This document shows positions 11,901 to 22,700 of a stretch of 64,000 bases of DNA, piece after piece. Position 1 is the first letter of the stretch, and each line of letters begins with the position of its first letter. This stretch comes from Onthophagus taurus (lineage: Eukaryota; Arthropoda; Insecta; Coleoptera; Scarabaeidae). Both the position numbers and the translations under genes were made by a program. Where the stretch lies: assembly GCF_036711975.1 (NCBI RefSeq), contig NC_091972.1, positions 16,125,001 to 16,189,000 on the forward strand, in the 5' to 3' direction. Under the pieces are notes generated by a model. That model saw nothing but the letters and a program-made list of their open reading frames with translations. It had not been told where the DNA came from and ran no database searches.

Positions 11901-14900
11901 AAAGAAGGTCTTAGTTCCGGACCCTGTATGAACATCTTTTTTGTCACGCTATTTTATTTCAAGAAAAGCTTCATTTTTGAGGCTTTGCATTAAATTTAGG
12001 CAATATACATTATATTAGAATTAACAGTGCCACAGCAATTTACTTTCTTCTAGTGGAACTATTTCTATAACAAAGGGCTTGAGTACCAGTTGTCAAAATA
12101 TAAATCGTGGGCTTTTCCGCTATATGATTCCATCAGCGTCATGCTTATGTTACCTGATTTTTCTATATCCTTTTCAAAATCTTTTACTTCTGTTAATACT
12201 CCGGTATAAATTATAAACTCTAAAATGTAGTAGATTTGGCAATCTACAATTACGAAAAATTTTATACCAAAGCGCTGTCATTTTCACGGTATGTACTGGC
12301 GAAAGCAAATTCTTCCTTTGAAAAGCCTAAGACTTTAATCAATGACCAAAGATTGAAATGAATAAAGGCTTTGTTTGAATGTAAATATTTTTGAAATGAT
12401 CCACAACAAGATGTATTTTGTATAGCTTATCATTTACGTTGGGATTAGAATTATTTGCAAAATGAAGATACTTTAATAAATCTGTACTTTTTGCTGTTTG
12501 ACTTGTGCCATAATACAAAAAATAAATACATTTCTGCTTACATTGGAAGTACACATTTTAATAATAAAATAATTGAGTTTGTAGTTTAGACTTCTAAAAC
12601 TCTATCTCACCGCATCCATATCAAAAACCACAATCGTGCGGTTTTGATCCTTACACATGCCTCCGATATTACGTGTGTAGATACGGTTTTGATCTATGAC
12701 GCATTTTTTATTTTGCATGTACAGGGTGGTCCATTTAACGTGAGACAAGCGATTATCTCGACAAAATTTTACATAGAAATGAACCAAATGAAAGTTGTTC
12801 TGTGCGAAGGGGGAAACCATATGACGATAATATTTTTTAACCTTGAACCTTATTTTCAAGGTCACGACCAATTTTTTAAATGGTACCCTATGTTTTTAAT
12901 TGCAGAATCTGAATCTATGGATGAAAGTAAGATAATTTAAAAAAAAATTACCGTGTGTATCTTTTGTAGACAAAATCTCAATAATTTTTTTATTCAAATA
13001 GTTTTAAATATTGTTTATTTCTAAAAAAATGATTAAAGTATACTATTAATCAACAAGAAGTGTAAAATTTATAATAAATGTTCAAATATTTTCCCACCCA
13101 CTTCAATACATTTATTAACCCTTCTACTAAAACGTTCTTTACATCTTAAAAGGTTTTCTTGGCTACTATTTCTGCATACATTTCTTATGTACTTCGCGAT
13201 AAACATTATCCTTAAGGACGGCCACAAAAAGAAATCAAGAGAAAAAAAGAGGAAATTGGACCTCCCCTTCCAATCCATTGCCCAGCATAATCCCGATCTA
13301 AAGCTTCACGTGCAATATGTGAAAAATGTGCTGGACACCCATCATTTCGCAGCCACATATTTTGTCTTTCTTCCCTGCTCAAATCTACAAGTAACGTTGG
13401 TAAGACGTCATCTAAAAAAATTCGGTACTTCTTCCCATTCAGCATACCATCAATAAAGTATGGACCGATCAATTTATCACCAATTATGCCACACCAAGCA
13501 TTAACCGACCAAGGTTGATGTTCTACTTCACGCTCCAATAGTGCATGTTATGTCTATTGACTTGTCCTTTGTTCTGCATTCGTTCTTGTGCCCATTGACA
13601 AAATATTAATCGGTTTTCAAAATCACCTCCATAAAGCTGTGGATGCAATAAAATGTGGTATGTAGGGATTGCAATCAAGAAGGGTTTTTACAATCCCGGG
13701 ATTTCGAGAACAGGATTCTTTATCTCGGGATTACCAGGGATTTCTGGGCTACAACTTATTCTCACCATAATACAAGAAATCTCAACCATGGATAGCACTA
13801 TTTTTAAAGAAATGTCGCAGAATAATCAATTTATCTATTGTTTTATTTCCTAAACGAGATCTAAATTTTGTGTTGAAGAGAAGCACCGTTCCGATTCCAC
13901 ACTTGTTGGTGGAATAGTTTTCAAACATTCAAAAGCGAATTGAATTTTTATCCATATTACCGCCATTATTGAATATATCAATTTCCTGGATCGATGTATT
14001 GAAGAGTGCATTCTTAGTTAACTGGACAGGTGGCTTTGTTGTCTTTGTTTAGACATTTTCAAACATATTTTGTTCTTCTATCTCATTTATCATAAATTGT
14101 AAAGCTATATCTGCTTTTCCTAGTGCAATACACCGCAAACATAAGGCTTTTACAGTCAGCTTTGCCGGCTCCAATATGGTTACTAACGCTTTAATAAGTT
14201 CGTACTGTGAATCTCCAAGAAAGGGCTCTTATGTCAACCATTGCTTTACGTGCGCATTTTTCTAATAATATGAATCGGTCCAACATAACAAACAGTGTAC
14301 TCCACCAATTCTGACAATTTAAAATTAATTTAATTTCTTTTTCGTGGTCTTTTTTTATATAATTTTGACATAAACATATCCCGAACTTATAATTGATTTT
14401 CCGACATAATTTTCGAGATTTAAATATGTACGGAATCCCGGCATTTGCGGGATTGCAATTCCTAGTGGTATGTGTGATACTTGTTGCGCTTTCATATTCT
14501 TAAAATGCTGGTCTTTGATATTCGGCGTCAGTTGCAAGTCGTCGATTGCTAACTTGAGGATTTACCTCACTGCTAGCTAACACCGCAATTTCCTTTTCTT
14601 CCGTAGTTACAGTTGCTCGCCGAGTTCTTTTTCTTGATTCCACGTCTCCAGTGTTAGTGAAATCATTCACAACGTTGTAAAAGGTACTTCTCGAAAGCGT
14701 ATTTCGATCAGGAAAACGTTCTCGATACAAAGCTATACTACCGGCAACTTTTCTGCCACTTTCTCCATAAATAAAAATCATTTAGACTTTTTCTGCCACA
14801 CTTAGAGTATCCATGATTTATTGACTTAAACACTTTGCCTTATAAACGATAGAATGAATGCAGAATTTGTTGCTAAGCAGTTTTTATGCAAATTTAGTTT

Positions 14901-17412
14901 TACTTGTTACATTTTAAAACAATTCAACCAATTAAGTCTGTAAGCGATATTCTGAAAATGCCGACATAAGCAGTTCCACGAATTCGGAAGTCGGAACCTT
15001 TTAGACTTCTTGTATGTATGTATGTAGGAAAGCGGAGGGTATGCTTCCGCATACAGCACCTAGGCCCCAACGGACCCCTTGTATGTCCTCCTACACTCTC
15101 TCCGGCTACATCAACCAGCCTAAGGAATTTCCGAAGACTAGGATACAGCTCAGAGGTGTGTTCCTGATGCCATCTGTGGTCGGCCATTCCTCTCCGAAGT
15201 CTCTTATTCTGAGGTCTTGCAGAGTGGGGCATTCACACAAGATGTGTCGGACCGTCTCTTCGCTCTCTTTACAGAGGCGACAGAGAGGACTAACAGCAAG
15301 CTTAAGGTTATAAAGATGCTTGTTTACCTTACCCGTGACGAGTCCCGTTACAGTTCGTAGAGCGTTTCTGCCAAGCCTTACGAAAGACAAGGCTGCCTCT
15401 GCTGAAGGATAATGTAATACTTCCTTAGACAGATGGCAGCCCTTAACCCTATCCCACCAGTTCATAAACTTTTTGTGGGTAAAATCTTTAATTATCTCAA
15501 TCTGAGTTGATATGGACGGAGCGATTATCGGTTCAGGCGAACATGGCGCTCGCTTGGCAGCCCTTTTGGCAAGCCTATCAGCGTGCTTGTTACCTGAACA
15601 AGTCGAGTGTCCTTTTATCCATTGAAGTATAACAGTTATGCATTGCGGCCTTCTCCAATGTCAGATGACAACCCATAACAAGTCCTGAGGTAATTGTTAT
15701 TCTACTCAGGGCCAAAATAGCTTGTCTACTGTCAGTATAAATTGTAAAAGTCTTACCTACCAAGTTGGATCTGACAATAACGTCAGCGGCACGTTGTATG
15801 ACGATTAATTCCGCCTGTATGACGTGGTACTTTTACCTAGTGGGTCAGATACGTGGAGTCGGAGATCGTACGAGAAGACTCCGGCTCCAGCTCCTTCCCG
15901 TCTCTTTGAACCATCAGTGTAGATTTTAAGGCTGTTTTTACCTCTACTTCTGTGGAACTTGGGTGGGTGAGATATTTCTTCGTAAAAATGTGTTGTAGGG
16001 GTGTAATGTCCGTTACACAATCCAGAATTGGTGAGTATTCCACCATTTTGTTCCAGAGATTGGCATTTTTACTGTTTCTCTCACCCATTAGAATTCCTGC
16101 TGCTCGCAGTCGAATCATGGTCACCAATGCCACCTCTTGGATGAACAAATGAAGTGGCGTTAGGTTTAACATGTTTTCCATGGCTGCAGTGGGGGTAGTC
16201 CGCAGCGCACCTGTAACATACAAACACGCAAGTCTCTGTACTTTAATAAGTGCAGCAGTAGATGTAGACTGTAGGGTCTTTGGCCACCATACTACTGCAC
16301 CATATGTAAGCATAGGTCGGATTACAGCCGTGTAAATTCAGAGGGCATTTTTGGGTGACAAACCCCATGTCTTACCTATAGCCCTCCGGCATTGACCGAA
16401 TGCAACGTACGCTTTTTTAACTCTATTATCTAGGTGGGCTCTCCATGTCATTTTATTGTCAAGCGTGATGCCCAGATATTTAACTTCTTTTGACAATGCC
16501 AATGGAGTATTAGCAAGGAATGGCATTCTGGGCTTAGCAACCTTCCTCATCCGTGTGAAAAGAATCAACTCTGTCTTCTTAGTCTTAGACCTCTTTACAA
16601 AGGTATTTCCGACGAGCCAGGTCACCCGATGTACCTCTTCTGGATCTTTTTTGTTGAGCATGTTTTACCATTCTACAGGCAAAACCACACAGTAAAATGT
16701 TTTAATTACTTTACTTTTATCCACAGATTCAGATTTTACAATAAAATATATAGGGTGATATTTAAAAAATTGGTCGTGACCTTCATATAACCTTGAAAAT
16801 AAGGTCTAGGTCAAAAAATGTTTCCCCTTTCGCACAGAACGTCCTGTATATACGATCTTGGTCCTTAAAGGGTTAAATATAATTTAAAATTAACACAAAA
16901 AGAGCATGTTTAAAAAATTATTCTTATTCTTGACACGAATACTAATGCTTTATTTCCTCGTCTTAATTTTTTGATGATTGATTATTAAAAAATAAAAAAA
17001 ATATTCCTAAAAAATCGATTGTGAAATAGAGAATTTACATATTAGTGCCTAAAGTAAATGCAGTACGTCCGGTGACCAAAACGGTGACTTCGGTGAACAG
17101 TCGTGGCGATTCCGGGAAAATAGAAGAGCTGACAAGTCAAATTTTGGAATTGAAAGTGAGCGTAGAAGGTTTAGAAAAGGAGCGTGATTTCTATTTCGGG
17201 AAGTTGCGTGACATTGAGGTTATGTGTCAAGAGTCCGAAGAGGGTAATCCCCTAATCCAGAAGATTTTGGAAGTTTTATACGCAACCGAAGTAATATTTA
17301 AAAACAACAATATTTTTATATTTCTAATGGAGTTTGTGTTGTTTTAATTTAGGATGGTTTCGCACCCCCCGATGAGTTAGAAGGTGGCGCAGACGAACAG
17401 GACGAGTATTAA
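2991..17412 (+). CDS. Eb1: Microtubule plus-end-binding protein EB1 (MAPRE family), with mutually exclusive exons
   Basis: Coding exons: 2991-3257, then either 7448-7727 (2a) or 8707-8950 (2b), then 17046-17290 and 17353-17412. All junctions are GT-AG and keep frame. Predicted lengths are 283 residues with 2a and 271 with 2b, against about 268 (human) and 290 (fly). Exon 1 and the first part of exon 2 form the calponin-homology domain that binds microtubule ends ([32 protein letters not shown]). A variable Ser/Ala/Lys-rich linker follows, then the coiled coil and EB-homology domain that dimerises and binds SxIP partners ([29 protein letters not shown]). The tail is acidic and ends DEY, as expected for CAP-Gly binding. 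An AATAAA lies a few bases after the stop, near 17417. Introns 1 and 3 (4.2 and 8.1 kb) are full of transposon remains. Confidence 0.96.
3258..3739. other. Start of EB1 intron 1, no feature recognised
   Basis: AT-rich intronic sequence with several short blocks such as GTCAAAATGACA and AAATGTCAAATTTGA, reminiscent of the wording of satellite C at 58-60 kb. I see no gene. Confidence 0.5.
3740..6740 (-). mobile_element. RTE-type non-LTR retrotransposon relic (endonuclease and reverse transcriptase)
   Basis: Reading the minus strand from 6740 down, a fragment at 6613-6329 matches the endonuclease region of RTE elements ([20 protein letters not shown], then [17 protein letters not shown]). After an inserted element at 5241-6009, reverse-transcriptase pieces follow. 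These are [10 protein letters not shown] near 4860-4840, [15 protein letters not shown] near 4780-4730, and [18 protein letters not shown] near 4690-4630. A stretch like [15 protein letters not shown] near 4530-4490 resembles the LINE at 28.0-29.5 kb. Frames are broken by many stops, so it is dead. The pyrimidine-rich plus-strand open frames at 3745-4475 are antisense shadows of it. Confidence 0.75.
5241..6009. mobile_element. Non-autonomous TIR element inserted in the RTE relic
   Basis: The ends are inverted copies over about 65 bases: GGCTACACACGTAACTGCAT at the left and, reverse-complemented, GGCTACACACATAACTGCAA at the right. Both continue through GCATGATNAATCTTTTTGTA. The interior has no coding capacity. 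The GGTGGCTACACAC-like end resembles hAT-derived MITEs, but I could not find a convincing target-site duplication. Confidence 0.75.
6741..7447. other. Rest of EB1 intron 1
   Basis: Some of 6741-6870 may be the 5' part of the RTE relic. Beyond that I see AT-rich intron ending in the polypyrimidine-poor acceptor ATTGTAG at 7441-7447. The open frames here have no recognisable content. Confidence 0.4.
7448..7727 (+). CDS. Eb1: EB1 alternative exon 2a
   Basis: Enters in phase 0 after ATTGTAG and leaves in phase 1 at CCAG|GTAACG. It encodes 93 full codons: [20 protein letters not shown], then [20 protein letters not shown]. This is the end of the calponin-homology domain, followed by an Ala/Thr/Pro-rich linker that ends in a basic KRKP patch. 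The DGRAYD segment is the canonical EB1 form. GC content is much higher than in the surrounding intron, as expected for an exon under selection. Confidence 0.93.
8006..8388. mobile_element. TIR element carrying a palindromic module, between EB1 exons 2a and 2b
   Basis: Inverted ends of 34 bases (AAGGACGGTAGAATCTAAGA at 8006; the reverse complement at 8355-8388 differs at a few positions). Inside, 8109-8286 holds one copy of the double-palindrome module that forms the arrays at 20, 31 and 45 kb, recognisable by CATTCGGGTTTA and CTAGTTCTAGGTCTAG. No coding capacity and no clear target duplication. Confidence 0.8.
8707..8950 (+). CDS. Eb1: EB1 alternative exon 2b
   Basis: Second copy of exon 2, with acceptor AAATAG at 8701-8706 and donor GCTA|GTATGT. 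It encodes 81 full codons plus one base: [20 protein letters not shown], then [20 protein letters not shown]. The linker is shorter and rich in Lys, Ser and Gly. The core [19 protein letters not shown] is identical to exon 2a, whereas the following segment is KGTEYD instead of DGRAYD. Entry and exit phases equal those of 2a. Using both exons together would shift the frame, so only one can be included. Confidence 0.92.
9973..10415. mobile_element. Cluster of GCACAGAATAACC-ended MITEs
   Basis: At least two adjoining or nested copies of a family whose ends read (G)CACAGAATAACC..GTGACACTG, or the reverse complement GGTTATTCTGTGC. Internal marks are GACGTCAGATTTGG and AAAATCCGCCAT. Related copies lie at 19632-19740 and 23041-23166. 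The cluster interrupts the LINE at its YADD active-site codons. Confidence 0.75.
10545..10678. mobile_element. MITE fragment, same family as 23165-23334
   Basis: The right part, GTTGGTTGCATACTTGCAAT through ACGATAATTAATTAGCACAC, is the same as the right arm of the palindromic element at 23165-23334. The left arm is replaced by other sequence, so this copy is incomplete. Confidence 0.6.
11245..11930 (+). mobile_element. Mariner-like transposon relic
   Basis: The recognisable coding piece is [16 protein letters not shown] at about 11717-11765. It matches the 'WPARSPDLTPLDFFLW' region around the third catalytic acid of mariner-type DDE transposases. Elements of this kind often start like 'AGGTGTTCATTAAGT', seen at 11260, and the relic may end near CCGGACCCTGTATG at 11916-11929. 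No intact frame remains. Confidence 0.5.
12040..12335 (-). pseudogene. piggyBac-like transposase fragment
   Basis: The minus strand reads, with small frame changes, [20 protein letters not shown] followed by [20 protein letters not shown] and DNWYSSP. This is the stretch of piggyBac transposases with 'LCD..TGY' and 'LYVDNWYTS', including one catalytic aspartate. Neither the ends nor the rest of the element are visible, so it is a remnant. A different piggyBac piece lies at 46990-47290. Confidence 0.7.
13663..14464. mobile_element. hAT element remnant with 8-bp target duplication
   Basis: An 802-base insertion with inverted ends (TAGGGATTGCAAT and ATTGCAATTCCTA) is bounded on both sides by the exact 8-base direct repeat GTGGTATG (13655-13662 and 14465-14472). 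That size is diagnostic for hAT. The minus strand near 14290-14080 still spells transposase fragments such as [20 protein letters not shown] and [20 protein letters not shown], with frameshifts. It split the mariner transposase between its HTH and DDE parts and is therefore younger. Confidence 0.9.
14990..16690 (-). mobile_element. LINE fragment with RNase H domain (I/R1 group)
   Basis: The minus strand carries, in order, the RT thumb region ([20 protein letters not shown], 16661-16338), a linker ([20 protein letters not shown] and following, 16313-15837), an RNase H start ([20 protein letters not shown], about 15940-15870) and a C-terminal zinc motif ([19 protein letters not shown], about 15285-15225). 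A short TATG-type microsatellite at 15012-15027 fits the element's 3' tail. It is 5' truncated, frameshifted, and inserted inside the mariner element. Confidence 0.8.
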
Positions 17413-18061
17413 AAGGAAATAAAACATCCCTTTTTTAACACTCCCTCCCCTATTTTCTATACTTTTAAGAGTCACGTTCCCATAAAACAATAATCATAGG
17501 GAAATCGAAAATTGTTTACATACGAGGTATTTTAGTGTCTTGTTAAAAATATTCTCGCATCATGTAAACTCTTTTTTTTTTTTTTTCATTTACACTATTA
17601 AAATTTATTGTAACCGTTGCCCACGTACTACACAAAGTTATGGTATATATTCTATTGAATCAAAGAAAAAAGAAAATTAATAATTATAAAAAGCGAAATT
17701 GATAAAATAGTAGATTTTTTTAAATGTAAAATGTGTTGATTTGCGTGTGTAAAAATTGTTACGTTTTTCAAAAATCAAAATGATGAACGAATTTTCTATC
17801 GAATATTATTTGATAGTCGAACGATTAAACGATGACGCTGATAATAACTTCTTTGTCTTTTTTATGTTTTTTTTTTTCGCGATTAGTAGAGAAGAAGCGC
17901 GCACTCAACTTGTTCTATAGTTACGTTTTACTACCTACTGTTTTTTGTGTTATCTACTACCCTGTGTTGGCATATTTTGAAATAAAAAAACGAATAAATC
18001 ATTTACAGTTTTATTATAATTTGAGTTTTATTGTTGCAACTATTTCAATTTCCTCTATAAA
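17413..18061. other. EB1 3' UTR and downstream sequence
   Basis: AATAAA occurs at about 17417 and the following few hundred bases are AT-rich and likely 3' UTR. The 119-residue open frame starting at 17832 is hydrophobic low-complexity sequence that overlaps a palindromic repeat. I do not consider it a gene. Confidence 0.5.
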
Positions 18062-18707
18062 TAGTATATTATTATATGAGCATATAATAGCTCATTATAT
18101 GCGAGTAGAATACTATACTTTGTCCACGACTATTGAAATTGATTCCATAAATTTATTTGTCCACGACTACCTTATAATATATACCTTATGAATGAGTTTT
18201 CTAAAACAAAACGATAGTCATTTTTCACGGAGTGAATAATAGCGGTGAATAATAATCATTATCCACGGGTAGCCATCTTGATCAGACTAATAATAATTAT
18301 TTGAAACGTTAAAAGTTCAAAAAACGTCAATTTAATTCAATTTTTTAGGAGTTTCTAAATGTTTGACATTAAAAAAACCTAAACAAATTCCTTTTTTCGT
18401 ATGATTTAAGCATAAATTAATTAATTTTCCTAAAGAAAACGACGTTTTATAAAACTGACATTTAATTTTGACAAATTGTTGTGAAGTTGGTTACAGTTAG
18501 TAACATTGAATTTGTGTCACATTGACGTTTAACCTTTATTCAAAAATTTATTTAAAAAGTAAATTTATGGAATCAATTTCAATAGTCGTGGACAAAGTAT
18601 AGTATTCTACTCGCATATAATGAGCTATTATTCACTCAGGTTAATTATGCCCACTTAACCTTCGTGAATAATAGCCCTCATTATATGCTCATATGATAAT
18701 ATACTGT
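18062..18707. mobile_element. Long-inverted-repeat (foldback) element
   Basis: About 100 bases at 18062-18160 (GAGCATATAATAGCTCATTA through GTCCACGACTATTGAAATTG) reappear reverse-complemented at 18569-18707. The right arm has an extra segment of about 55 bases (AATTATGCCCACTTAACC and flanks). The interior has no gene. The ends, TAGTATATTAT and ATAATATACTG, suggest a TA-inserting Tc1/pogo-type element, but this is inference. Confidence 0.7.
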
Positions 18708-19410
18708 TAATTGCTTATTTTTGTTCATAATTAGTTTGTTCATTTTATTTTTATTCATAGTACTTTAGGTTCCCTTGCGAAGGGCATCGTTTCTGGAGGT
18801 TCTTATGCGAAACAGCGTAATATTTCTATGAAATTTACTTTTCCCAAATGGCTTCTAGAAATAAACCGGGCGAGGAAGAGTTTACTGTAGAAGAGAATAT
18901 TCTTTGTGAAAAGACCCCGGAAGAAACTAAAACAAGAATTTATTAGATCCTTTAATGCGTTGCGCAATGTATTTCTGTTTTATCCTTTAAGTTAGTGATC
19001 ACTCTGATAATTTTCGAGTTGTTATTGAACACAAATAAAGTAAAAGAAAAAAATAAAATCAATAAAGTGTCAAAACCGGCCAAATTCCAACTTAAATTCA
19101 AAATTTTGAGAAAAATGTTTGAAATAATTCATTTTGACCCATACATAATGATGATCTTAAATATTAAGCCAAAACTTAAACAGTTGTAAAATGTTTCAAC
19201 ACTTGTTTTTGCTTTCCTTATTTTTGTGTTTATGTTTTCCTGAAAAAAAGTATTTTTTGGAGATGGCCGCTTTTGATATTAATGTACCCAAATAAAACAG
19301 CAGTCCTGTCACGGTGTTTAAGAGACACTATTGATCAAATCAATACCTGCGAACAGATAGCAAAATAGGAATTTATAATACGTGCATAAAGCCCATTATG
19401 ACCTAGTTGA
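18708..19410. other. Intergenic, no feature recognised
   Basis: AT-rich sequence with only short open frames of no recognisable content (for example 18995-19189, Lys/Ile/Asn-rich). Confidence 0.4.
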
Positions 19411-19631
19411 TATAATATTAAGGTTTTTAAGAAGGCAGGTTTTCTGACCGGCCAGGCGCCCCTAAAATACCACCTCTTCCATATTGAACAAGTTGAGGAT
19501 CAAACTTGTCGACTGTGTGAATGTATCGCCAGAGGCCGCCTAAGACACAAAATTTTCGGTAAAGTTCGCCTGACACCTACCGACATAAAAGAACAGGACC
19601 TTAGGGCAATAGTAAGGTTCATAAAGGACCT
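19411..19631 (+). pseudogene. LINE 3'-end fragment (RNase H downstream zinc motif)
   Basis: The frame reads AGFLTGQAPLKYHLFHIEQV, then EDQTCRLCECIARGRLRHKI and RLTPTDIKEQDLRAIVRFIK. This matches the 'LTGH.PL..HL....DP.CRLC' tail found at the C-terminus of I/R1-group LINE proteins. Only this tail remains, and it ends exactly where a MITE begins. Confidence 0.65.
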
Positions 19632-19740
19632 ATAGCACAGAATAACCAGAAATGACACTGACGTCGATTCATTTGATGTTGGCGGCATCTCGCTTTGTGA
19701 CCTCGATTTAAAATCTGCCATCTTATCAAAAGCACAGAAT
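19632..19740. mobile_element. Partial MITE of the GCACAGAATAACC family
   Basis: Starts TATAGCACAGAATAACCAG and carries ACTGACGTCGATTCATTTGA and AAAATCTGCCATCTTATC, as in the cluster at 9973-10415. A short AAAGCACAGAAT at the right may be the other end. Confidence 0.65.
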
Positions 19741-19789
19741 CAAGGTCCCTTGAGTAAACATACTGTATAAGGTTATTATGTATAAAGTC

Positions 19790-22700
19790 TTTAGAGACGT
19801 GCGATTCTAGTTCTAGGTATAGTGTTATAGTTTCCGATTTTTCTGGTGGTTTTTATGACCCTCAGAAATAGAAGCAGCAGTAATTATCACCCCGAAAAAG
19901 TACCTGATCGTGATTTATGACACGCCCTCCTAGCGAATTAGGTCCAGGGACGCACTTCTTTTTTTATTTTATTTCAATATGAATTATTTAACATTTCTAA
20001 CCGGCGATTGTCGTTAATTCAACATTCTTCATCAGTGTCATAACAGTTGTCACTTTCCGCGCATTCTAAGCTGTCGTTATCAGAAGAATCATCAACACTA
20101 ATAATAAAACGCTGTATATGTACCGACACATACGAATCTTCGACATCTTTCACGTGTTTTATGCATTGCGACCACAATTCCGATGAAATTTTATTATATT
20201 CCTCACAAATTATGTTAATATTGTTTTTAAATATTATGTTTTTGTAATTTCCGTTAATGCGGACCTGAACAACTCACGCCGGAGATAGGGGTTCGTCAAC
20301 TACCTGTTCACAACCCTCTCTTTGTTCGTTATATGACTGCAATTAAGTCATAAAAACCATCAGAAAAACCGGAGACTATACTTTTAGTGATAGTACTAGT
20401 GTAAAACTAGAACTAACACTATACTTAGAACTAGAATTATTCGGGTTTAGCCGTCTTTAGAGACGTGCGGCTAAACCCAAATGATTCTAGTTCTAGATAT
20501 AGTGTAAATTCTATATAGTAACAGTTCTAGTTTTAATTGTTATGCAGTGTTAGACCTAGAACTAGAATCATTCGGGTTTAGCCGTCTTAAGAGACGTACG
20601 GCTAAACTCAAATGTTTCTAGTTCCAGGTCTAATGTTAGTTCTAGTGACAGTGCAAGTGTAAAACTAGAACTAACACTATACCTAGAACTAGAATCATTC
20701 AGGTTTAGCCGTCTTTAGAGACGTGCGGCTAAACCCAAATGATTCTAGTTCTAGGTATAGTATTAATTCTACATAGTAACAGTGTTAGTGTAAAACTAGA
20801 ACTAACACTATACTTAGAACAAGAATCATTCGGGTTCAGCCGTCTTTAAAGATGGGTGGCTAAACTCATATAATTCTAGTTCTAGGTATAATGTTACTTT
20901 TAGTAATAGTACTACTATAAAACTAGAACTAACACTATACTTAGAACTAGAATCATTCGGGTTTAGCCGTCTTTAGAGACGTGCGGCTAAACCCAAATGA
21001 TTCTAGTTCTAGGTATAGTATTAATTCTACATAGTAACAGTGTTAGTGTAAAACTAGAACTAACACTATACTTAGAACAAGAATCATTCGGGTTCAGCCG
21101 TCTTTAAAGATGGGTGGCTAAACTCATATAATTCTAGTTCTAGGTATAATGTTACTTTTAGTAATAGTACTACTATAAAACTAGAACTAACACTATACTT
21201 AGAACTAGAATCATTCGGGTTTAGCCGTCTTTAGAGACGTGCGGCTAAACCCAAATGATTCTAGTTCTAGATATAGTGTAAATTCTATATAGTAACAGTT
21301 CTAGTTTTAATTGTTATGCAGTGCTAGACCTAGAACTAGAATCATTCGGGTTTAGCCGTCTTAAGAGACGTACGGCTAAACCCAAATGTTTCTAGTTCCA
21401 GGTCTAATGTTAGTTCTAGTGACAGTGCAAGTGTAAAACTAGAACTAACACTATACCTAGTACTAAAATCATTCAGGTTTAGCCGTCTTTAAAGACGGGT
21501 GGCTAAACTCATATAATTCTAGTTCTAGGTATAATGTTACTTTTAGTGATAGTACTACTATAAAACTAGAACTAACACTATACTTAGAACTAGAATCATT
21601 CGGGTTTAGCCGTCTTTAGAGACGTGCGGCTAAACCCAAATGATTCTAGTTCTAGATATACTGTAAATTCTACATAGTAACAGTTCTAGTTTTAATTGTT
21701 ATGCAGTGCTAGACCTAGAACTAGAATCATTCGGGTTTAGCCGTCTTAAGAGACGTACGGCTAAACCCAAATGTTTCTAGTTCCAGGTCTAATGTTAGTT
21801 CTAGTGACAGTGCAAGTGTAAAACTAGAACTAACACTATACCTAGAACTAGAATCATTCAGGTTTAGCCGTCTTTAAAGACGGGTGGCTAACCCCATATG
21901 ATTCTAGTTCTAGGTATAATGTTACTTTTAGTGATAGTACTACTGTAAAACTAGAACTAACACTATACTTAGAACTAGAATCATTCGGGTTCAGCCGTCT
22001 TTGGAGACGTGCGGCTAAACCCAAATGTTTCTAGTTCTAGGTCTAATGTTAGTTCTAGTGACAGTGCAAGTGTAAAACTAGAACTAACACTATACCTAGA
22101 ACTAGAATCATTCAGGTTTAGCCGTCTTTAAAGACGGGTGGCTAAACTCATATGATTCTAGTTCTAGGTATAATGTTACTTTTAGCGATAGTGTACTACT
22201 ATAAAACTAGAACTAACACTATACTTAGAACTAGAATCATTCGGGTTCAGCCGTCTTTAGAGACGTGCGGCTAAACCCAAATGATTCTAGTTCTAGATAT
22301 AGTGTAAATTCTATATAGTAACAGTTCTAGTTTTAATTGTTATGCAGTGCTAGACCTAGAACTAGAATCATTCGGGTTTAGCCGTCTTAAGAGACGTACG
22401 GCTAAACCCAAATGTTTCTAGTTCCAGGTCTAATGTTAGTTCTAGTGACAGTACAAGTGTAAAACTAGAACTAACACTATACCTAGAACCAGACTCATTC
22501 GGGTTCAGCCGTCTTTAGAGACGTGCGGCTAAACCCAAATGTTTCTAGTTCTAGGTCTAATGTTAGTTCTAGTGACAGTGCAAGTGTAAAACTAGAATTA
22601 ACACTATACCTAGAACTAGAATCATTCGGGTTTAGCCGTCTTTAGAGGCGTGTGGCTAAACCCAAATGATTCTAGTTCTAGGTATAGTGTTAATTCTACA

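Larger units (their letters stand above)
12719..16850 (-). mobile_element. Mariner-like element with nested insertions
   Basis: The outer ends are inverted: TACAGGGTGGTCCATTTAA at 12719, and AACGTCCTGTATA at 16842. Matching subterminal blocks occur near both ends (CCTTGAAAATAAGG, GGTCGTGACC, CCCCTTTCGCACAGAA). Two transposase pieces lie on the minus strand. The HTH part ([20 protein letters not shown]) is at 14781-14500 and the DDE part ([20 protein letters not shown], then [17 protein letters not shown] and GQWIGRGGP) is at 13538-13212. They are separated by a hAT insertion, and a LINE fragment lies further right. Without the insertions it would be about 1.6 kb. Not functional as it stands. 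Confidence 0.8.

Noticed and set aside
12339-12940. Open frames on both strands around 12.3-12.9 kb
   Set aside because: They fall between a piggyBac fragment and the mariner end and have no recognisable motifs; likely non-coding terminal sequence.
17832-18191. 119-residue hydrophobic open frame after EB1
   Set aside because: No family resemblance, AT-driven composition, and its second half lies in an inverted-repeat arm.
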